DNA of 64,000 nt from Bacteroidia bacterium (GCA_002749065.1 PDTX01000003.1:1-64000); one strand, 5' to 3'; shown: positions 47,956 through 56,936, numbered from the stretch's first letter. Numbers and translations: made by a program. The notes: a model not told the origin generated them from the sequence alone.

Positions 47956-49561
47956 GCCCTACCGCCTACTCCTATACCTTATCTGCTTCCTGGGAGTCGT
48001 CCCCTCGGCATGGGGGGGCGACTCCCTTCGCTTCGTGGGCGGGCTGCCCAGCGACTACCGTACGGACTGCGTGTACCCCCTCCCGCTCGATACGCTGCGC
48101 CTGCGGCGAGGCCTCTCGCACTGCCTCGACCGGCTACGGGCGGCGGGCTACCTCGAGGCCAGCCTGGATGGGGTGCTGCTGACCACCGACAGCACGGGGC
48201 GGCAGGCCGTATCGGGCGAGGTATCGCTGCATCTCGGGCCGCGCTACTACCTCTCGGGCGGCGACGACCGGGCCTACACCCCCGAGACGCTCCGCGCGGA
48301 GCTGGAGGGGCTCGCGCGGCGCGATAGCCTCGGCGCGTCGCAGCGCCTGGAGTACCACCAGCGGGTGGTGGCCCCGGGGCGCGTGGGCCTCTGGGTGGCG
48401 GGCGCGGAGCCGCTGAGAATGCCCCTTGCGGGTCTTGTGCAGGAGGGGGGAGAGGTGCTCCGCCCGGGCGTGCTGCTCCGTCTGGCGGGCTTGCGGCTGG
48501 GCGACAGCCTGACGGCGGAGGGGATGCATGCGGCGGCCGCCAGCCTAGGGCGTTTCCCCTACCTGCTCGTGGCCAGGCCATCGGCCGTGGATAATCGTGC
48601 CGAGGGGGCCACGCTGCATCTCTACCTGGAGAGGCGGGCGGCCAGCCATGCCGAGGGGGTGCTGGCCCTCGCACCCCGGCAGGGGCGGGGGGGGACGGAC
48701 TGGGCCATCGATGGGGACGTACGTCTGCTCAACCTGCTGCGCTTCGGGGAGAGCTTCCGCTTCACCTTCCGGGGGCGGGAGGGGGGCGACCGCCACCTGC
48801 ATATGTCCACTGACTGGCCCGTGGTTCTGTCCAGCCGCTGGGGCGTGGGGGCGAGCTTCCGCCTGAAGAGCCAGCGGGGCTACGGGCGCAGCTACAGCGC
48901 GATGGGCTACACCGCCTACCTGGTGGATGTGCGCCAGCGTGTGGGGCTGGAGCTGGCCCATGGCCAGTCGGCCGACGAGCAGACCCTGAGCGTGGAGAGC
49001 ACCAGCCTGGGGCTGAGGTATAATTACACCAGCCGTCGCTACCATGGCGCGTGGTCGAGGGGTAGGGAGGGGATGCTGCGGGTCTCCATCGCCCGCCGTA
49101 GGGCCTCGGACGGGGCGCGCGGCACGCTCCTGGCCTACGAAGGGGAGCTGCGCCCCAGCTGGACCATCGGCCGGCGGTGGTACCTCGATGCCAGCGTGCT
49201 GGGCCGGGGGCTCTTCCCCTTTGGGGCTGTGCCGCTCCTGGGGATAGAGCAGCTGACGCTCGGGGGGCGCGACGGGCTGTGGGGCTACCACGACGGTGCG
49301 CTCCGCACGCGGGTCTACGGGTTGGTGGGGGCTGAGCCCGGTCTGCAGGCGGGTCGTTGGTTGCGCCTTGGGCTTATCGCCTCCGTGGGGGCGGTGCATG
49401 CCTCGGGGGGGGGCTTTGTGGCCATGGGTGGGGGGCTGTCCGCCACGGCCAGGACCGACCGTGGGCATCTGGCCCTGCGCGTAGCCCGGGGCTGGGACAC
49501 CCGTCCGTCGGCCAGTCCCTCGAGCCTCATGCTGCACCTCGAGCTGCGCCTGCTCTTCTAG
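47933..49561 (+). CDS. Omp85/BamA-superfamily outer-membrane protein, short form
   Basis: A 542-residue exported protein starting at GTG 47933 inside the nitroreductase gene. Signal peptide to about residue 28 (LLLYLICFLGVVPSAWG). One or two POTRA-like modules follow to about 240 (RLAGLRLGDSLTAEGMHAAA, LGRFPYLLVARP). The rest is a beta barrel with regular amphipathic strands. The conserved loop motif VRGF/Y appears as LWGY (Trp450) within GGRDGLWGYHDG, so the core arginine is replaced. Role unknown; protein assembly or transport across the outer membrane is the family theme. Confidence 0.68.
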   Translation: MHRASRSRPYRLLLYLICFLGVVPSAWGGDSLRFVGGLPSDYRTDCVYPLPLDTLRLRRGLSHCLDRLRAAGYLEASLDGVLLTTDSTGRQAVSGEVSLHLGPRYYLSGGDDRAYTPETLRAELEGLARRDSLGASQRLEYHQRVVAPGRVGLWVAGAEPLRMPLAGLVQEGGEVLRPGVLLRLAGLRLGDSLTAEGMHAAAASLGRFPYLLVARPSAVDNRAEGATLHLYLERRAASHAEGVLALAPRQGRGGTDWAIDGDVRLLNLLRFGESFRFTFRGREGGDRHLHMSTDWPVVLSSRWGVGASFRLKSQRGYGRSYSAMGYTAYLVDVRQRVGLELAHGQSADEQTLSVESTSLGLRYNYTSRRYHGAWSRGREGMLRVSIARRRASDGARGTLLAYEGELRPSWTIGRRWYLDASVLGRGLFPFGAVPLLGIEQLTLGGRDGLWGYHDGALRTRVYGLVGAEPGLQAGRWLRLGLIASVGAVHASGGGFVAMGGGLSATARTDRGHLALRVARGWDTRPSASPSSLMLHLELRLLF

Positions 49562-49642
49562 CGCGCAGCATTTGGATTTCTCAGGGAGAAAGGCGAATAT
49601 TGCAATACGATGCGAGCTCGTTGTACGTAAAGGATTAAGGCT

Positions 49643-50440
49643 ATGAGCATGGAGGAAGGCTTCGGCATGCCGATGCCCCCGCGGACCGACCCGGCGCTGG
49701 GTATCCAGTGGGTGAGGGTGGAGGGTGGCCGGTTCCTGATGGGCAGCCCGGCCGATGAGGAGGGGCGGGGAGATGATGAGTGGCAGCACGAGGTGAAGCT
49801 CTCGGGCTTCTGGATGAGCGCGACGGTGGTGACCAACGCGCAGTACAATGCCTTCCTGAAGGCGATGGAGGCCAAGGGGGGCGGGGTGTGGAAGAGGGTG
49901 GGGAGGAGCGGTTCGGCTTACAATTTGAACACAAACTCCGGGTACTTCTATGAGGGAGCGCAGCCGGTGGTGGGCGTTACTTGGGACGATGCCATGGCCT
50001 TCTGCGAGTGGGTGGGGAATGGCGTGACCCTGCCAACGGAGGCGCAGTGGGAGTACGCTTGCCGCGCGGGGAGCAAAGCGGCATATGGCATGGGTGCGGA
50101 CGGGGTCCAGGTAAATGGTTTCAATTTGGGAGATTATGCCTGGTATGATAAAAACGCGGGTCGCAGGACGCATGCGGTGGGTAAGAAAAGGGCCAATGCT
50201 TTCGGTCTATACGATATGCACGGGAATGTGTGGGAGTGGTGCTCGGACTGGTATGCGCGCTACGAGGACAGCCCGAAGAGGAACCCCCTTGGCCCGATGG
50301 ATGGCACTGACCGTGTGGTTCGTGGTGGTAGCTGGGGCGATGGGCCACGCGTCTGTCGCTGCGCAAGTCGGGGTCGCATGGACCCTATGGATAGGGTCAT
50401 TTTCTTGGGTTTCCGCCTGGTCGCTCCGCTCGAGCCCTAG
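49643..50440 (+). CDS. SUMF1/formylglycine-generating-like protein, no signal peptide
   Basis: A 265-residue SUMF1-domain protein: IQWVRVEGGRFLMGSP, TNAQYNAFL, VTLPTEAQWEYACRAGS, LYDMHGNVWEWCSDWY, then VVRGGSWGD and FLGFRLV. The catalytic region reads PRVCRCASR, with two cysteines in other spacing than the CxxxxC of true formylglycine-generating enzymes. The N-terminus MSMEEGFGMP has no signal peptide, unlike its downstream twin. Promoter not recognised. Confidence 0.82.
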   Translation: MSMEEGFGMPMPPRTDPALGIQWVRVEGGRFLMGSPADEEGRGDDEWQHEVKLSGFWMSATVVTNAQYNAFLKAMEAKGGGVWKRVGRSGSAYNLNTNSGYFYEGAQPVVGVTWDDAMAFCEWVGNGVTLPTEAQWEYACRAGSKAAYGMGADGVQVNGFNLGDYAWYDKNAGRRTHAVGKKRANAFGLYDMHGNVWEWCSDWYARYEDSPKRNPLGPMDGTDRVVRGGSWGDGPRVCRCASRGRMDPMDRVIFLGFRLVAPLEP

Positions 50441-50459
50441 TTCTGCAATGGCAAATTGC

Positions 50460-50494
50460 GGAATATTCGAATGTGCAGTATTCGAATATATTCC
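50460..50494 (+). promoter_or_regulatory. Inverted repeat with two ATTCGAAT boxes (possible operator)
   Basis: Two copies of the 8-bp palindrome ATTCGAAT (50465-50472 and 50480-50487), 15 bases apart, set in a larger imperfect inverted repeat 50460-50494. They lie directly upstream of the -7 element at 50495. A repressor site is one reading. Confidence 0.45.
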
Positions 50495-50502
50495 TATCTT
50501 TC
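50495..50502 (+). promoter_or_regulatory. -7 element for the SUMF1 lipoprotein gene
   Basis: TATCTTTC matches TAnnTTTG at seven of eight positions and precedes the ATG at 50543 by 40 bases. Any -33 box would lie in the ATTCGAAT inverted repeat. Confidence 0.5.
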
Positions 50503-50542
50503 GCATTGTGTAGCGGTGTTGCTACGCGTAAAAACAATTCTT

Positions 50543-51400
50543 ATGATGAAGCGAATGCTAATTCCTGCTTTGATGCTGTCACTCGGGCTGGTATTGTTGT
50601 ACGGTTGTGGTGGTGGGGGGAGTGCTAGTAGCGCAGTTTCTTCAAATTTACAGCCCCCGCAGACTGACCCGACGCTGGGCATCCAGTGGGTGAGGGTGGA
50701 GGGCGGCCGGTTCCTGATGGGTAGCCCGGACGAGGAGAAGGGGCCCTATGACGATCAGAGTCCGCAGTGCGAGGTGGAGGTTTCCGGCTTTCTGATGAGC
50801 GCGACGGAGGTGACCAACGCGCAGTACAATATGTTCCTAGAGGCGATGGAGGCCAGGGGGGGCGAGGTGTGGGAGAGGGTGAAGTGGAGCGGCGCGAGTA
50901 ACCCCGGGTTGCAATCGAAGTTCAAGGGGGATAGGCAGCCGGTGGTGTGCGTTTCATGGGATGATGCCATGGCCTTCTGCGAGTGGGTGGGGAATGGTGT
51001 GACCCTGCCGACGGAGGCGCAGTGGGAGTACGCCTGCCGCGCGGGGAGCACTGGTCGTTTCTGCTTCGGCGAGGACGAGGCGCAGCTGGGCGACTACGCC
51101 TGGTATAATGAGAATGCGGGTGATGCGACGCACGTAGTGGCAGGGAAGAAGGCCAATGCGTGGGGTTTATACGATATGCACGGGAATGTGTGGGAGTGGT
51201 GCTCGGACTGGTACGATGCCCATACGGCCGAGCCGGTGAAGGACCCCACTGGTCCGACGGATGGTTTCACCCACGTGCTTCGGGGTGGTAGCTGGAGCGA
51301 TATCGAGGTCAGCTATTGTCGCTCCGCGTTTCGGGCTGGGGCCGCTAGCTCTAGAACTGGTAGCTTGGGCTTCCGCTTGGTCGCCCCGCTCGAGCCCTAG
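50543..51400 (+). CDS. SUMF1/formylglycine-generating-like lipoprotein
   Basis: A 285-residue lipoprotein with signal peptide ending LLYGC (Cys22), then a Ser/Ala linker and a SUMF1 domain almost the same as that of the upstream gene. The catalytic region reads VSYCRSAFR with a single cysteine, so aldehyde-forming activity is doubtful. Such lipoproteins in Bacteroidetes include the gliding proteins GldJ and GldK, but this one is shorter and lacks that context. Arose by tandem duplication with 49643-50440. Confidence 0.83.
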   Translation: MMKRMLIPALMLSLGLVLLYGCGGGGSASSAVSSNLQPPQTDPTLGIQWVRVEGGRFLMGSPDEEKGPYDDQSPQCEVEVSGFLMSATEVTNAQYNMFLEAMEARGGEVWERVKWSGASNPGLQSKFKGDRQPVVCVSWDDAMAFCEWVGNGVTLPTEAQWEYACRAGSTGRFCFGEDEAQLGDYAWYNENAGDATHVVAGKKANAWGLYDMHGNVWEWCSDWYDAHTAEPVKDPTGPTDGFTHVLRGGSWSDIEVSYCRSAFRAGAASSRTGSLGFRLVAPLEP

Positions 51401-51518
51401 TCCCCTGGCGGCGGATGCTGGGTCTGCCGCAAGTACCTTCGAAACGCCTAATCATTGAACAAAAGCCCTCTTCGCGACCTTTACTAGAGTGGTGGAATAT
51501 TCGCATATGGACAACTGA

Positions 51519-52481
51519 ATGGGTACGCAGCAAGAGCGGGTATTGTGTTTGGATATGATAGACCCCCTGAGCCTCTACGGGGTCAACAATGCGAAGTACC
51601 ACCTGCTAGCCTCCCACTTCTCGGGCCTCAAGCTGGTGGCCCGGGGCGCGGAGATTAGGGCCAGCGGCCAGCCGGAGCAGCTCGACGAGCTGGAGGGCTT
51701 CATCGCCCGCTGCGAGGACTACTTCCGCCGGCATGGCGACCTACCCCAGGAGCGGATGCGCGAGCTGCTCAGCGGCGATATGCAACCCAGCTACATCCCA
51801 GAGCCAGAGGGGGAGGCGGTGCTCCTCTACGGCGCGAAGGGTCGCCCTATCGGCCCCCGCACCCCGAGCCAGCTACGCCTGGTGGAGGCCGTGGCGACCA
51901 GCGACCTGCTCTTCGCGCTCGGACCCGCCGGCACGGGCAAGACCTACATGGCCATCGCCCTCGCGGTGCGCGCGCTCAAGCGGCGGGAGCTGCGTCGGAT
52001 AGTGCTCACCCGCCCGGCCGTGGAGGCGGGCGAACGCCTCGGCTTCCTGCCCGGCGACCTGAAGGAGAAGCTCGACCCCTACCTCCAGCCCCTCTACGAC
52101 GGCCTACGCGACATGCTCCCCCAGCCGGTGCTCAAGGGGAAGCTCGAGGACGGCACCATCCAGATAGCCCCCCTGGCCTACATGCGCGGCCGCACCCTCG
52201 ACGACGCCTTCGTCATACTCGACGAGGCGCAGAACGCCACCCTCGGCCAGATGAAGATGTTCCTCACCCGCATGGGGCGCAACGCGAAGTTCGTGGTCAC
52301 CGGCGATGCCAGCCAGGTGGACCTCCCCAGCCCGAGCCAGTCTGGCCTGGGGCATGCGGTCGACCTGGTGCGTGGCCTGCAGGGCGTGTCCGTCGTGGAG
52401 TTCGGGATGCGCGACATCGTCCGCCACCGGCTCGTGAGCGAGATAGTGAGAGCCTTCGACCAGGAGGGCAGAACCGAATAG
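51519..52481 (+). CDS. PhoH-family ATPase
   Basis: A 320-residue PhoH-like protein. N-terminal KH-like part, then Walker A GPAGTGKT at 135-142, TRPAVEAGERLGFLPGD and Walker B VILDEAQN. Homologues act in RNA metabolism. It is followed after 18 bases by purC, and the two may be cotranscribed. Confidence 0.93.
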   Translation: MGTQQERVLCLDMIDPLSLYGVNNAKYHLLASHFSGLKLVARGAEIRASGQPEQLDELEGFIARCEDYFRRHGDLPQERMRELLSGDMQPSYIPEPEGEAVLLYGAKGRPIGPRTPSQLRLVEAVATSDLLFALGPAGTGKTYMAIALAVRALKRRELRRIVLTRPAVEAGERLGFLPGDLKEKLDPYLQPLYDGLRDMLPQPVLKGKLEDGTIQIAPLAYMRGRTLDDAFVILDEAQNATLGQMKMFLTRMGRNAKFVVTGDASQVDLPSPSQSGLGHAVDLVRGLQGVSVVEFGMRDIVRHRLVSEIVRAFDQEGRTE

Positions 52482-52499
52482 TAACCAGATACCGTAACG

Positions 52500-53453
52500 A
52501 TGCAGCAAGCAGTTCTAAAGACCGATTTTCAGTTCACGGGCCAGCAGTCCGTATACCACGGCAAGGTCCGCGATGTGTACACCCTCAAGGGCGACCTCCT
52601 GGCGATGGTGGTGAGCGACCGCCTCAGCGCGTTCGACGTGGTGATGCCCTGGGGGATACCCGGCAAGGGGCAGGTGCTCAACATGATAGCCGCCGTCTTC
52701 CTGGATGCCACCCGCGACATCCTCCCCAACTGGAAGCTGGCCGTGCCCGACCCGATGGTCACCGTGGGCTACCGCTGCGAGACCTACCCCGTGGAGATGG
52801 TCGTGCGGGGCTACCTCAGCGGGCACGCCTGGCGCGAGTACAAGGCCGGAAGGCGCGAGCTCTGCGGCGTGGCGCTCCCCGAGGGCCTGCGGGAGAACGA
52901 GCAGCTCCCCACCCCCATCATCACCCCCACCACCAAGGCCGCCGAGGGGCACGACGAGGACATCAGCCGCGGGGAGATTATCGCCCGGGGCATCGTGAGC
53001 GAGGCGGAGTACGTGCAGCTCGAGGAGTACGCCCTGGCCCTCTTCGCCCGCGGCACGGAGATGGCGGCTCGGCAGGGCCTCATCCTCGTGGACACGAAGT
53101 ACGAGTTCGGCCGCCGCCAGGGGCAGATTATGCTCATCGACGAGATCCACACCCCCGACAGCTCCCGCTACTTCTACTCCGAGGGCTACCACGAGCGGCT
53201 CGAGAAGGGCCAGGCCCAGCGCCAGCTCTCGAAGGAGTTCGTGCGGCAGTGGCTCATGGAGAGCGGCTTCAGCGGGCAGGAGGGGCAGCAGATTCCGGCC
53301 CTCACCCCCGAGCGCCAGCGGGAGATCACCAGTCGCTACGTGGAGCTCTACGAGCAGATTACCGGCGGGACCTTCGAGGTGGCCCTCGGGGGCGACCCCC
53401 TGGCCCGCATCGAGCGCAACGTGGAGGGCTGGATTCATGAGCGGGGGGAGTAG
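52500..53453 (+). CDS. purC: Phosphoribosylaminoimidazole-succinocarboxamide synthase
   Basis: SAICAR synthase of purine biosynthesis. The 317-residue protein has [38 protein letters not shown] and [11 protein letters not shown] with the [12 protein letters not shown] signature. It is longer than the E. coli form and matches the longer type found in Bacteroidetes. Confidence 0.95.
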   Translation: MQQAVLKTDFQFTGQQSVYHGKVRDVYTLKGDLLAMVVSDRLSAFDVVMPWGIPGKGQVLNMIAAVFLDATRDILPNWKLAVPDPMVTVGYRCETYPVEMVVRGYLSGHAWREYKAGRRELCGVALPEGLRENEQLPTPIITPTTKAAEGHDEDISRGEIIARGIVSEAEYVQLEEYALALFARGTEMAARQGLILVDTKYEFGRRQGQIMLIDEIHTPDSSRYFYSEGYHERLEKGQAQRQLSKEFVRQWLMESGFSGQEGQQIPALTPERQREITSRYVELYEQITGGTFEVALGGDPLARIERNVEGWIHERGE

Positions 53454-53468
53454 GCGGGGCGGCTCGCG

Positions 53469-53500
53469 TTTGCATATCTGGAGACTTATCCCTACCTTCG
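53469..53500 (+). promoter_or_regulatory. Promoter of the structured interval before the IMPACT gene
   Basis: TTTG at 53469-53472 and TACCTTCG at 53493-53500, 23 bases apart (TTG to TAC). The transcript would start near 53507. Confidence 0.65.
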
Positions 53501-53506
53501 CGGCAT

Positions 53507-53581
53507 GATTGAATGGGGTTTGACATGTACGCGCCCCGGTATCTTTTCGCCGGGAGTCAGCTGCAGAACCCCTTTTTTTTT
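53507..53581 (+). ncRNA. Candidate small RNA ending in a strong terminator
   Basis: A promoter at 53469-53500 is followed at once by a compact fold: outer stem 53515-53520 with 53567-53572 (6 bp), second helix TGAC/GTCA (53521-53524 with 53556-53559), and an inner 5-bp GC stem 53535-53539 with 53550-53554. Nine T residues follow at 53573-53581. The roughly 75-base transcript would stop well before the next gene. It could be a stand-alone sRNA or the first part of a leader. It does not match SRP RNA, tRNA or 6S by eye. Confidence 0.45.
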
Positions 53582-53641
53582 GTTCTCATGGCCCGGTCGG
53601 GTAGCCTTACACCCTGGGTCATCCCCCATTGACCACTTCGT

Positions 53642-53686
53642 AAAGCCCCCTAGCCCCGCTGCTCGTAGCGCTGCTAGGGGCTTTTT
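53642..53686 (+). terminator. Second terminator-like hairpin, in the leader of the IMPACT gene
   Basis: Stem AAAGCCCC(C)TAGC with GCTAGGGGCTTT (53642-53654 with 53673-53684, one bulged C) capped by a 4-bp stem, followed by TTTTT. It sits 22 bases before the next start codon, which has GGAGG just after the T-run, so it may act as an attenuator. Confidence 0.75.
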
Positions 53687-53707
53687 CATGCGTGGAGGTT
53701 TGGCCTG

Positions 53708-54307
53708 ATGGCGGCGCTGGACTACCGTACGATAGCGGCCCCCTGCGAGGGGCTGTACAAGGACCGGGGCTCGCGCTTCCTGGCCTACGCGCTGCCCGCG
53801 GCCTCGGTTGAGGTGGCCATGGCGGAGGTGGCCCGCCTGCGGGCGCAGCACCACGCGGCCCGCCACTGCTGCTACGCGTACGTCCTGGGCGCGGAGGGGG
53901 ATGACTCCCGGGCCAACGATGATGGCGAGCCCAGCGGCTCGGCCGGTCGGCCCATACTCGGCGTGTTGCTCTCGCGGGAGCTGCGGGATGTGCTGGTGGT
54001 CGTCATCCGCTACTTCGGCGGCATCAAGCTGGGCGTGCCGGGCCTGATTGCGGCCTACCGCGGCGCGACCGAGGATGCGCTGGACCAGGCGGAGGTGGTG
54101 GTTCGGACGGTGGAGCGCCACTACGCCCTGCGCTTCGACTACGGGGTGCAGCACGAGGTGATGGAGGTGCTCAAGCGGGTGGAGGCCCGGGTGGAGGGAC
54201 AGGACTACGGCGCGGACTGCCGGATGCGGGTGGCCTGGTCCCTGGCCATGGATGATGAGGCCTGCCAGCGGCTCGAGAAGATTTGTGGAATTGTGGCCGT
54301 GGAGTAG
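53708..54307 (+). CDS. IMPACT/YigZ-family protein
   Basis: A 199-residue protein with the N-terminal IMPACT domain (DRGSRFLAYALP, HCCYAYVLG, NDDGEPSGSAGRPIL, VVIRYFGGIKLGVPGL) and a short C-terminal DUF1949-like ferredoxin fold. Function in bacteria is not settled; the eukaryotic relative regulates translation through GCN1. The start at 53708 follows GGAGG. Confidence 0.92.
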   Translation: MAALDYRTIAAPCEGLYKDRGSRFLAYALPAASVEVAMAEVARLRAQHHAARHCCYAYVLGAEGDDSRANDDGEPSGSAGRPILGVLLSRELRDVLVVVIRYFGGIKLGVPGLIAAYRGATEDALDQAEVVVRTVERHYALRFDYGVQHEVMEVLKRVEARVEGQDYGADCRMRVAWSLAMDDEACQRLEKICGIVAVE

Positions 54308-54373
54308 CCCCGATGGGTGGCTCGCCGGTCGTTTTGTGTGTGAATACGGAGTGTACAAACGAAAGGTAGATTT

Positions 54374-55291
54374 ATGAAAGGGAAAAGCTTAGTTTCGATT
54401 AATGACCTCACCAAAGAGCAGCTCGTTGGCATACTGGACGTCGCGGAGGAGTTCGAGCGCAACCCCCGTCAGCCCCTGCTGGAGGGGCACGTGGTGGCGA
54501 CGCTCTTCTTCGAGCCCTCCACGCGAACGCGCCTGAGCTTCGAGAGCGCGGTGAACCAGCTCCGCGGGCGGGTGATAGGCTTTTCCGATGCGTCCTCGTC
54601 CAGCACCTCGAAGGGCGAGTCGCTCAACGACACGATACTGACGGTGTCCAACTACGTGGACCTGATCGTCATGCGGCACCCCATCGAGGGGGCGGCCCGG
54701 CTGGCCAGCGAGGTGGCCCCCGTGCCGATAGTCAACGCGGGCGACGGGGCCAACCAGCACCCCTCGCAGACCATCCTCGACCTCTACAGCATCCGCAAGA
54801 CGCAGGGCACGCTCGACGGCATCACCATCTGCATGGTCGGCGACCTGCGCTACGGCCGCACGGTGCATTCGCTGCTGCAGGCCCTCTCGCACTGGAACAC
54901 CAAGTTCGTGTTCATCGCCCCGCCCGAGCTGCGCATGCCCGAGGAGTACCTCCGCCTGCTCGACCAGAAGGGTCTGCACTACGAGGAGCACAGCACCCTG
55001 GAGGACCACATCGCCGAGGTGGACATCCTCTACATGACCCGCGTGCAGCAGGAGCGCTTCTCCGACCCGCTGGAGTACGAGCGCGTCAAGAACGTCTACA
55101 TCCTCCGGGCCAGCATGCTCGAGGGGGCCAAGCCCAACATGCGGGTGCTGCACCCCCTGCCCCGCGTCAACGAGATCGCCATGGACGTGGACAGCACCCC
55201 CTACGCCTACTACTTCCAGCAGGCCCGCAACGGGGTGTACGCCCGCCAGGCCATCATATCCACCATACTGGGCAAGCGGGAAATCAGGTAG
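54374..55291 (+). CDS. pyrB: Aspartate carbamoyltransferase catalytic subunit
   Basis: Carbamoylates aspartate in pyrimidine synthesis. The 305-residue protein has [40 protein letters not shown] and [14 protein letters not shown], all diagnostic. pyrI follows, so this is the class B heteromeric enzyme. Confidence 0.97.
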   Translation: MKGKSLVSINDLTKEQLVGILDVAEEFERNPRQPLLEGHVVATLFFEPSTRTRLSFESAVNQLRGRVIGFSDASSSSTSKGESLNDTILTVSNYVDLIVMRHPIEGAARLASEVAPVPIVNAGDGANQHPSQTILDLYSIRKTQGTLDGITICMVGDLRYGRTVHSLLQALSHWNTKFVFIAPPELRMPEEYLRLLDQKGLHYEEHSTLEDHIAEVDILYMTRVQQERFSDPLEYERVKNVYILRASMLEGAKPNMRVLHPLPRVNEIAMDVDSTPYAYYFQQARNGVYARQAIISTILGKREIR

Positions 55292-55321
55292 CCAAATCAT
55301 CACAGCAAGGAAACACAAGGA

Positions 55322-55786
55322 ATGGAAGCGACAAGGAAAGAGCTAATCGTCAGCGCGATAGAGAACGGCACGGTGATAGACCACATCCCGGCCGACAAGG
55401 TATTCAAGGTCATTGACATCCTGGGCCTGCAGGGGATGGGCAGCCAGATGACCATCGGCGTCAACCTCGACAGCCGGACCATGGGCAAGAAGGGCATCAT
55501 CAAGATTGCCGACAAGTTCTTCGAGCCAGAGGAGGTCGACCGCATCGCCCTGGTGGCCCCCCACGCCAAGCTCAACATCATACGGGGCTACCGCGTGGAG
55601 CACAAGGAGCAGGTCGAGGTCCCGGCCCAAATCGTGGGCATCGTCAAGTGCATCAACCCCAAGTGCATCACCAACGTGCAGGACGTGACCCCCAAGTTCG
55701 TGGTGGAGAGCACCAGCCCCATGCGCCTACGCTGCGCGTACTGCGACAAGGTGTCGGGGCAGGAGCAGATTTTGGAGTCAATCTAG
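55322..55786 (+). CDS. pyrI: Aspartate carbamoyltransferase regulatory subunit
   Basis: Binds CTP/ATP and links catalytic trimers. The 154-residue protein has the zinc ligands Cys110, Cys115, Cys138 and Cys141, the same spacing as E. coli PyrI. It lies 30 bases after pyrB and 2 bases before thiL. Confidence 0.97.
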   Translation: MEATRKELIVSAIENGTVIDHIPADKVFKVIDILGLQGMGSQMTIGVNLDSRTMGKKGIIKIADKFFEPEEVDRIALVAPHAKLNIIRGYRVEHKEQVEVPAQIVGIVKCINPKCITNVQDVTPKFVVESTSPMRLRCAYCDKVSGQEQILESI

Positions 55787-55788
55787 CG

Positions 55789-56877
55789 ATGAGCCAGCCG
55801 CAGGAACCGACTTCGCCCCCGGCCGGGCAGCCCGACGGCGCGAAGGCCACCGAGCTGTCCGCCCTCGGGGAGTTCGGCCTCATCGACCGCCTGACCCGCG
55901 ACTTCCCGCCCCTGCACCCGGAGACCCGGGTGGGCATAGGCGACGACTGCGCCGTGCTCGCCCCCCCGGCGGGCCAGGAGACCGTGGTCACGACCGACCT
56001 CCTGCTGGAGGGCGTGCACTTCGACCTGACCTACTTCCCGCTCATGCACCTGGGCTACAAGGCCGTCATCGTGAACCTGAGCGACGTGTACGCCATGAAC
56101 GCCCAGCCCCGGCAGATCACCGTCTCGCTGGGCATCTCCAAGCGCTTCAGCGCGGAGCAGCTCGACGAGCTCTACGCCGGCATCCTCCAGGCCTGCCGCG
56201 AGTACGAGGTCGACCTGGTGGGGGGCGACACCTCCGCCAGCCTCACGGGCCTGTGCATTTCCATCACGGCCATAGGCTACGCCCCCCGGGAGAAGCTGGT
56301 GTACCGGGGCGGGGCCAAGCCCAATGAGCTCATCTGCGTGACGGGCAACCTGGGCGCAGCCTACGTGGGCCTCCTCCTGCTCGAGCGCGAGAAGCGCGTG
56401 ATGCTGGCCAACCCCGAGGGGAAGCCCCAGCTCGACGGCTACCGCTACGTGCTGGGCCGCATGCTCCGCCCCGAGGCCCGGCGCGACGCGGTGGAGCACC
56501 TCCAGGTCGCGGGCATAGTCCCCACGGCCATGATGGACGTGAGCGACGGGCTCAGCAGCGAGCTGCTCCACCTGACCAAGGCCTCCGGGGTGGGCTGCCG
56601 GGTCTACCCCGAGCGTATCCCCATCGACCGGGAGACTATGCGCGTGTGCGACGAGATGGGCATGGACCCCATCCTCGCGGCGATGAACGGGGGCGAGGAC
56701 TACGAGCTGCTGTTCACCGTGCCGATGGAGCTGCAGGAGCGGGTCGATGAGCTGGGCGTGTCCATCATCGGCTACACGACCGAGGCCGAGGGACAGGCCC
56801 TCATGGTGACGGCCAGCGGCCAGGAGATACCAATAGTGGCCCAGGGCTGGAACGCCTTCCGCGAGGGGGAGGCCTAG
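55789..56877 (+). CDS. thiL: Thiamine-monophosphate kinase
   Basis: Makes thiamine diphosphate from thiamine monophosphate. From ATG 55789 the protein has 362 residues. GEFGLIDRL, VGIGDDCAV, TTDLLLEGVHF, VVGGDTSA-like LVGGDTSASLTG and MMDVSDGLSSEL are the family motifs. The frame extends upstream through pyrI but the ATG 2 bases after the pyrI stop is the natural start. Confidence 0.93.
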   Translation: MSQPQEPTSPPAGQPDGAKATELSALGEFGLIDRLTRDFPPLHPETRVGIGDDCAVLAPPAGQETVVTTDLLLEGVHFDLTYFPLMHLGYKAVIVNLSDVYAMNAQPRQITVSLGISKRFSAEQLDELYAGILQACREYEVDLVGGDTSASLTGLCISITAIGYAPREKLVYRGGAKPNELICVTGNLGAAYVGLLLLEREKRVMLANPEGKPQLDGYRYVLGRMLRPEARRDAVEHLQVAGIVPTAMMDVSDGLSSELLHLTKASGVGCRVYPERIPIDRETMRVCDEMGMDPILAAMNGGEDYELLFTVPMELQERVDELGVSIIGYTTEAEGQALMVTASGQEIPIVAQGWNAFREGEA

Positions 56878-56903
56878 CCTTTTGGGCAACTTTTGCACCG
56901 GCA

Positions 56904-56936
56904 TTTGCATTCTATGGGGAAAAAATGCTACCTTCG
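56904..56936 (+). promoter_or_regulatory. Bacteroidetes-type promoter for rpmE2
   Basis: TTTG at 56904-56907 and TACCTTCG at 56929-56936. The spacing is 24-25 bases start to start. The predicted leader is about 40 bases. Confidence 0.65.

Noticed and set aside
53505-53708. Open frame of 67 codons after the promoter at 53500
   Set aside because: It runs through two terminator hairpins and the T-runs; the RNA structure explains the sequence better.
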